Origin: Aliihoeflea sp. 2WW
GTDB lineage: Bacteria; Pseudomonadota; Alphaproteobacteria; Rhizobiales; Rhizobiaceae
Direction: 5' to 3'
DNA: 64,000 nucleotides
Assembly (NCBI RefSeq): GCF_000497755.1
Contig: NZ_AYOD01000054.1
Coordinates: 1 to 64,000, forward strand
The translations under genes and the position numbers were made by a program. Positions within the stretch are counted from its first letter, which is position 1. Each line of letters opens with the position of its first letter. The notes beneath the pieces are model-generated. The model had not been told where the DNA came from. It ran no database searches and saw only the letters and a list, made by a program, of their open reading frames with translations. Of the stretch, positions 61,509 to 64,000 are shown piece after piece.

Positions 61509-63428
61509 ATGCGATTTTCCCCTTCCTTCCTCGACGAGATCCGCGACCGGGTGCCGATCTCCTCGGTGATCGGCGCGCGGGTGACATGGGACCGCCGCAA
61601 GACCAACGCGCCGCGCGGCGACTACTGGGCCTGCTGCCCCTTTCATGGCGAAAAATCGCCCTCCTTCCACTGCGAGGACAAGAAGGGCCGCTACTACTGC
61701 TTCGGCTGCGGCGTCTCCGGCGACCATTTCCGCTTTTTGACCGACCATGACGGCCTCGCCTTCCCCGAGGCGGTCGAGCGCATCGCCGATATGGCCGGCG
61801 TGCCGATGCCCGCCCGCGACGTCCAGCAGGAACAGCGCGAGCGCGAACGCGCCTCGCTCTCCGACGTCATGGAAATGGCGACGCAGTTCTTCCAGGACCG
61901 GCTGCAAGGGGCCGACGGCGCGAAAGCCCGCGCCTATTTGCGCGAACGCGGACTCTCCGGCCCGACCCAACAGAAATTCCGCCTCGGCTACGCCCCCGAA
62001 AGCCGCAATGCGCTGAAGGAGCATCTGGCAGCCAAGGGCGTCGACAAGGGCCAGATCGAGGCTTGCGGCCTCGTCGTCCATGGCCCCGACATTCCTGTCT
62101 CCTACGACCGCTTCCGCGACCGCATCATGTTCCCGATCGAGGACGCGCGCGGCCGTGTCATCGCCTTCGGCGGCCGCGCCATGGCAGCAGATGCGCCCGC
62201 GAAATATTTGAATTCCAACGACACCGAGCTCTTCCACAAGGGTCAGGTGCTCTACAATCTGGCCCGCGCGCGCTCCACCGTCGCGCGCGGCGGCACCATC
62301 ATCGCCGTCGAAGGCTATATGGACGTCATCGCGCTGGCACAGGCCGGCGTCGAAAACGCCGTCGCCCCGCTGGGCACGGCGCTCACCGAAAACCAGCTCG
62401 AACTCCTCTGGCGCATGTCGGGCGAGCCGGTGCTCTGCTTCGACGGCGACCAGGCCGGCATGAAGGCCGCTTTCCGCGCCGCCGACCTCGCTCTGCCCCT
62501 CGTCCAGGCCGGCCGCACATTGCGCTTCGCGCTCCTTCCCAACGGCCAGGACCCCGACGATCTCGTCAAGGCGGAAGGGCCAGACGCGTTCCGCGCCATT
62601 GTCGCCGAGGCCCGCCCGCTCGCCGACATGCTGTGGCAGCGCGAGACCGGCGGCTCGACCTTCGACACGCCCGAGCGCCGCGCCGAACTCGAAAAGCGCC
62701 TGCGCGAACTGACGTTCCAGATCAAGGACGAGGACGTCCGCCGCCACTACCAGCAGGAAATGCGCGACCGCGTCATTCGCTTCTTCGGCGCAAGCCGGCC
62801 GCAAAATCCGCGCTTCGAAAAGGGCGGTGGACAGGGCCGTCCAGGCATGCCCGGCCAGATGGGCAAGCAGCGCTTCGCCGTCTCCGAGACGCTGGCCCGC
62901 TCCTCCATGGTCCGCCGCGCCGCCACGGCCATGCCGCTGCGCGAGACGTCCATCCTCGTCACCCTCGTCAACCACCCCGACCTCGTCGACGAGTATTTCG
63001 ACGAGATCGACCGCCTGTCGATCACCAGCGCCGAACTGCGCCAGTTGAAGGCCTGCATCGTCGACGCCGCCGCGCATGGGCTCACGGCAAGGGCCGGCAC
63101 GCTCATCGAGCATGTGCGCACCTGCGGCATCGAGGACATTTGGGAACGGGCGCTGTTGCAGGTCAAGGGCGCGGGCCTGTGGACCGCCCTGCCCGAAGCC
63201 GCGCTCGACGACGCCCGCGACGCCTTTCAGCAGGCCCTATACTTGCAGCAGGCGGCTCAGTCTCTACATAGGGAGTTGAAAGCAGCCGAGACGGCGCTCG
63301 CGACCGAACCGACGGACGAGAATTATCGTCATCTGGTCGACGTGCAGTCCCAGTTGCGCGACGTGCAGGCAACCGAGGCGCTCATCGAAGGCTTCGGGGT
63401 CCAGTCGGGTCGGGCGGGCCGGGCCTGA
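61509..63428 (+). CDS. dnaG: DNA primase
   Basis: A 639-residue primase. The N-terminal zinc finger is CCPFHGEKSPSFHC..YYCFGCGVSGDHFRFL (residues about 40-70). The catalytic core and TOPRIM domain follow (VEGYMDVIALAQAGV near 270, FDGDQAGMKAAFRA near 318), then a helicase-binding C-terminal domain. The ATG at 61509 (MRFSPSFLDEIRDRVPISS) is the family start; a codon nine upstream is possible. It precedes rpoD as in the macromolecular-synthesis operon. Confidence 0.96.
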   Translation: MRFSPSFLDEIRDRVPISSVIGARVTWDRRKTNAPRGDYWACCPFHGEKSPSFHCEDKKGRYYCFGCGVSGDHFRFLTDHDGLAFPEAVERIADMAGVPMPARDVQQEQRERERASLSDVMEMATQFFQDRLQGADGAKARAYLRERGLSGPTQQKFRLGYAPESRNALKEHLAAKGVDKGQIEACGLVVHGPDIPVSYDRFRDRIMFPIEDARGRVIAFGGRAMAADAPAKYLNSNDTELFHKGQVLYNLARARSTVARGGTIIAVEGYMDVIALAQAGVENAVAPLGTALTENQLELLWRMSGEPVLCFDGDQAGMKAAFRAADLALPLVQAGRTLRFALLPNGQDPDDLVKAEGPDAFRAIVAEARPLADMLWQRETGGSTFDTPERRAELEKRLRELTFQIKDEDVRRHYQQEMRDRVIRFFGASRPQNPRFEKGGGQGRPGMPGQMGKQRFAVSETLARSSMVRRAATAMPLRETSILVTLVNHPDLVDEYFDEIDRLSITSAELRQLKACIVDAAAHGLTARAGTLIEHVRTCGIEDIWERALLQVKGAGLWTALPEAALDDARDAFQQALYLQQAAQSLHRELKAAETALATEPTDENYRHLVDVQSQLRDVQATEALIEGFGVQSGRAGRA

Positions 63429-63755
63429 CGACAGGCCGACCAGCCGCCAAACCGGCAATTGATTCGCTTTTTTGCGGCGAATCATGTCACAGCCGCTTGA
63501 CCTTCCGCCGGAATGACGGAATCAGGACGACCACGAACCTTAACGAGCGGCTTGCCCGCGTTGAAGACGGATGATGGGACGGCACACTGGTTTTGAGCGG
63601 GTTGGGCACGCCGGTATCGATACCAGGGTTAACAGCGCATTTACGTGAACACGCGTATGCGCCATCGACGAGCGCGATCCGCGCACTAGCATCCATGTCC
63701 GTGACGAGAGCCGCTGAGGCTTCCAATGGCCTGATGGCCGCCTGGAGAACAACAT
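63429..63755. other. dnaG-rpoD intergenic region
   Basis: No gene supported. An 8-bp inverted repeat TGATTCGC-N9-GCGAATCA at 63460-63484 lies 32 bp after dnaG and contains a T-run in the loop. It may attenuate read-through into rpoD. An rpoD promoter is expected in the remaining 270 bp but none was picked confidently. Confidence 0.55.
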
Positions 63756-64000
63756 ATGGCGACTAAAGAGAAGGAAGAGGTCGAGAACGAGCGCGAAGGC
63801 GGGACCGACGGTCCGCTGCTCGACCTTTCCGACGACGCAGTCAAGAAGATGATCAAGCTCGCCAAGAAGCGCGGCTTCGTCACCATGGACGAGCTCAACG
63901 CCGTGCTTCCCTCCGAGGAGGTCACGTCCGAGCAGATCGAGGACACGATGGCGATGCTGTCCGACATGGGCATCAACGTCGTCGAGGATGACGAGAACGC
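63756..64000 (+). CDS. rpoD: RNA polymerase sigma factor RpoD (5' part, cut by window end)
   Basis: The first 81 codons of the housekeeping sigma factor. The acidic, Lys-rich N-terminus leads into region 1.1 (DAVKKMIKLAKKRGFVTMDE, then LNAVLPSEEVTSEQIEDTMA and DMGINVVEDDEN), a typical sigma-70 start. GGAG precedes the ATG at about ten bases. The rest of the gene lies beyond the window. Confidence 0.93.
   Translation, partial: MATKEKEEVENEREGGTDGPLLDLSDDAVKKMIKLAKKRGFVTMDELNAVLPSEEVTSEQIEDTMAMLSDMGINVVEDDEN

Overview
This is a GC-rich chromosomal window with the codon use, small repeats and gene families of a Hyphomicrobiales alphaproteobacterium, probably Phyllobacteriaceae/Rhizobiaceae. Support comes from the dnaG-rpoD order, bacteriophytochrome with heme oxygenase, HisKA_2-type kinases, abundant ABC importers, an MttB-family methyltransferase and dispersed palindromic repeats of rhizobial type. 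Genus cannot be fixed from the sequence alone.

Layout. 69-8379 (minus): an MttB-family corrinoid methyltransferase homologue and a dipeptide-type ABC importer (Tat-type binding protein, two permeases, one fused double ATPase). 8661-13730 (plus): a cobalamin riboswitch and btuB-btuF-btuC-btuD. 13858-17739 (minus): glpR, glpD, glpK. 17796-32680: a 15-kb metabolic cluster (below). 32774-35050: large MscS channel. 35057-40363 (minus): bphO, bphP, a receiver and a hybrid kinase. 40554-43932 (plus): a small membrane protein, then CHASE3 kinase, receiver, and receiver-HisKA_2 kinase. 44066-47819: topoisomerase IB, a small protein, amidase, SIMPL-domain protein. 47939-49684: a tRNA with anticodon CAU followed by an AT-richer 1.7-kb island bounded by a 14-bp copy of the tRNA 3' end; it carries a P-loop protein and what looks like a complete type III toxin-antitoxin locus. 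49784-54647: BTAD/TolB-like/TPR regulator divergent from a CysK-like enzyme and a PLP decarboxylase. 54761-61239: DUF305, small secreted protein, GNAT, NTF2-like, UPF0260, OmpA with an Ala/Pro/Glu repeat, Na/Pi cotransporter. 61509-64000: dnaG and the 5' part of rpoD.

The main find is the cluster at 17796-32680, which reads as a sulfoquinovose (or sulfoquinovosyl-glycerol) utilisation system combined with full sulfolactate desulfonation. A sugar ABC importer (28350-32680) lies divergent from a kinase-aldolase-isomerase-oxidoreductase operon (28170 to 23707). The kinase resembles E. coli sulfofructose kinase YihV and keeps Lys27, Asn109 and Arg138 at the same residue numbers that I recall as the sulfonate contacts in that enzyme. 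The isomerase is of the L-fucose isomerase-like type (SqvD-like), the aldolase is LacD-like, and the Gfo/Idh/MocA protein is a candidate NAD-dependent sulfoquinovosidase. A second minus-strand operon, suyA-suyB-slcC-comC-galM, encodes sulfolactate sulfo-lyase, the two sulfolactate dehydrogenases that interconvert the enantiomers, and an aldose 1-epimerase. A GntR/UTRA regulator is divergent from suyA. An almost identical 21-bp inverted repeat lies in both divergent intergenic regions, which ties the blocks into one regulon. The neighbouring glp genes could use the glycerol released from sulfoquinovosyl glycerol. No sulfolactaldehyde dehydrogenase is visible in the window, so that step must be encoded elsewhere or done by an unrecognised protein.

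Many starts were moved from the longest open frame to the codon with a Shine-Dalgarno site, signal peptide or family-typical N-terminus. Long open frames opposite real genes were treated as GC-rich shadows.
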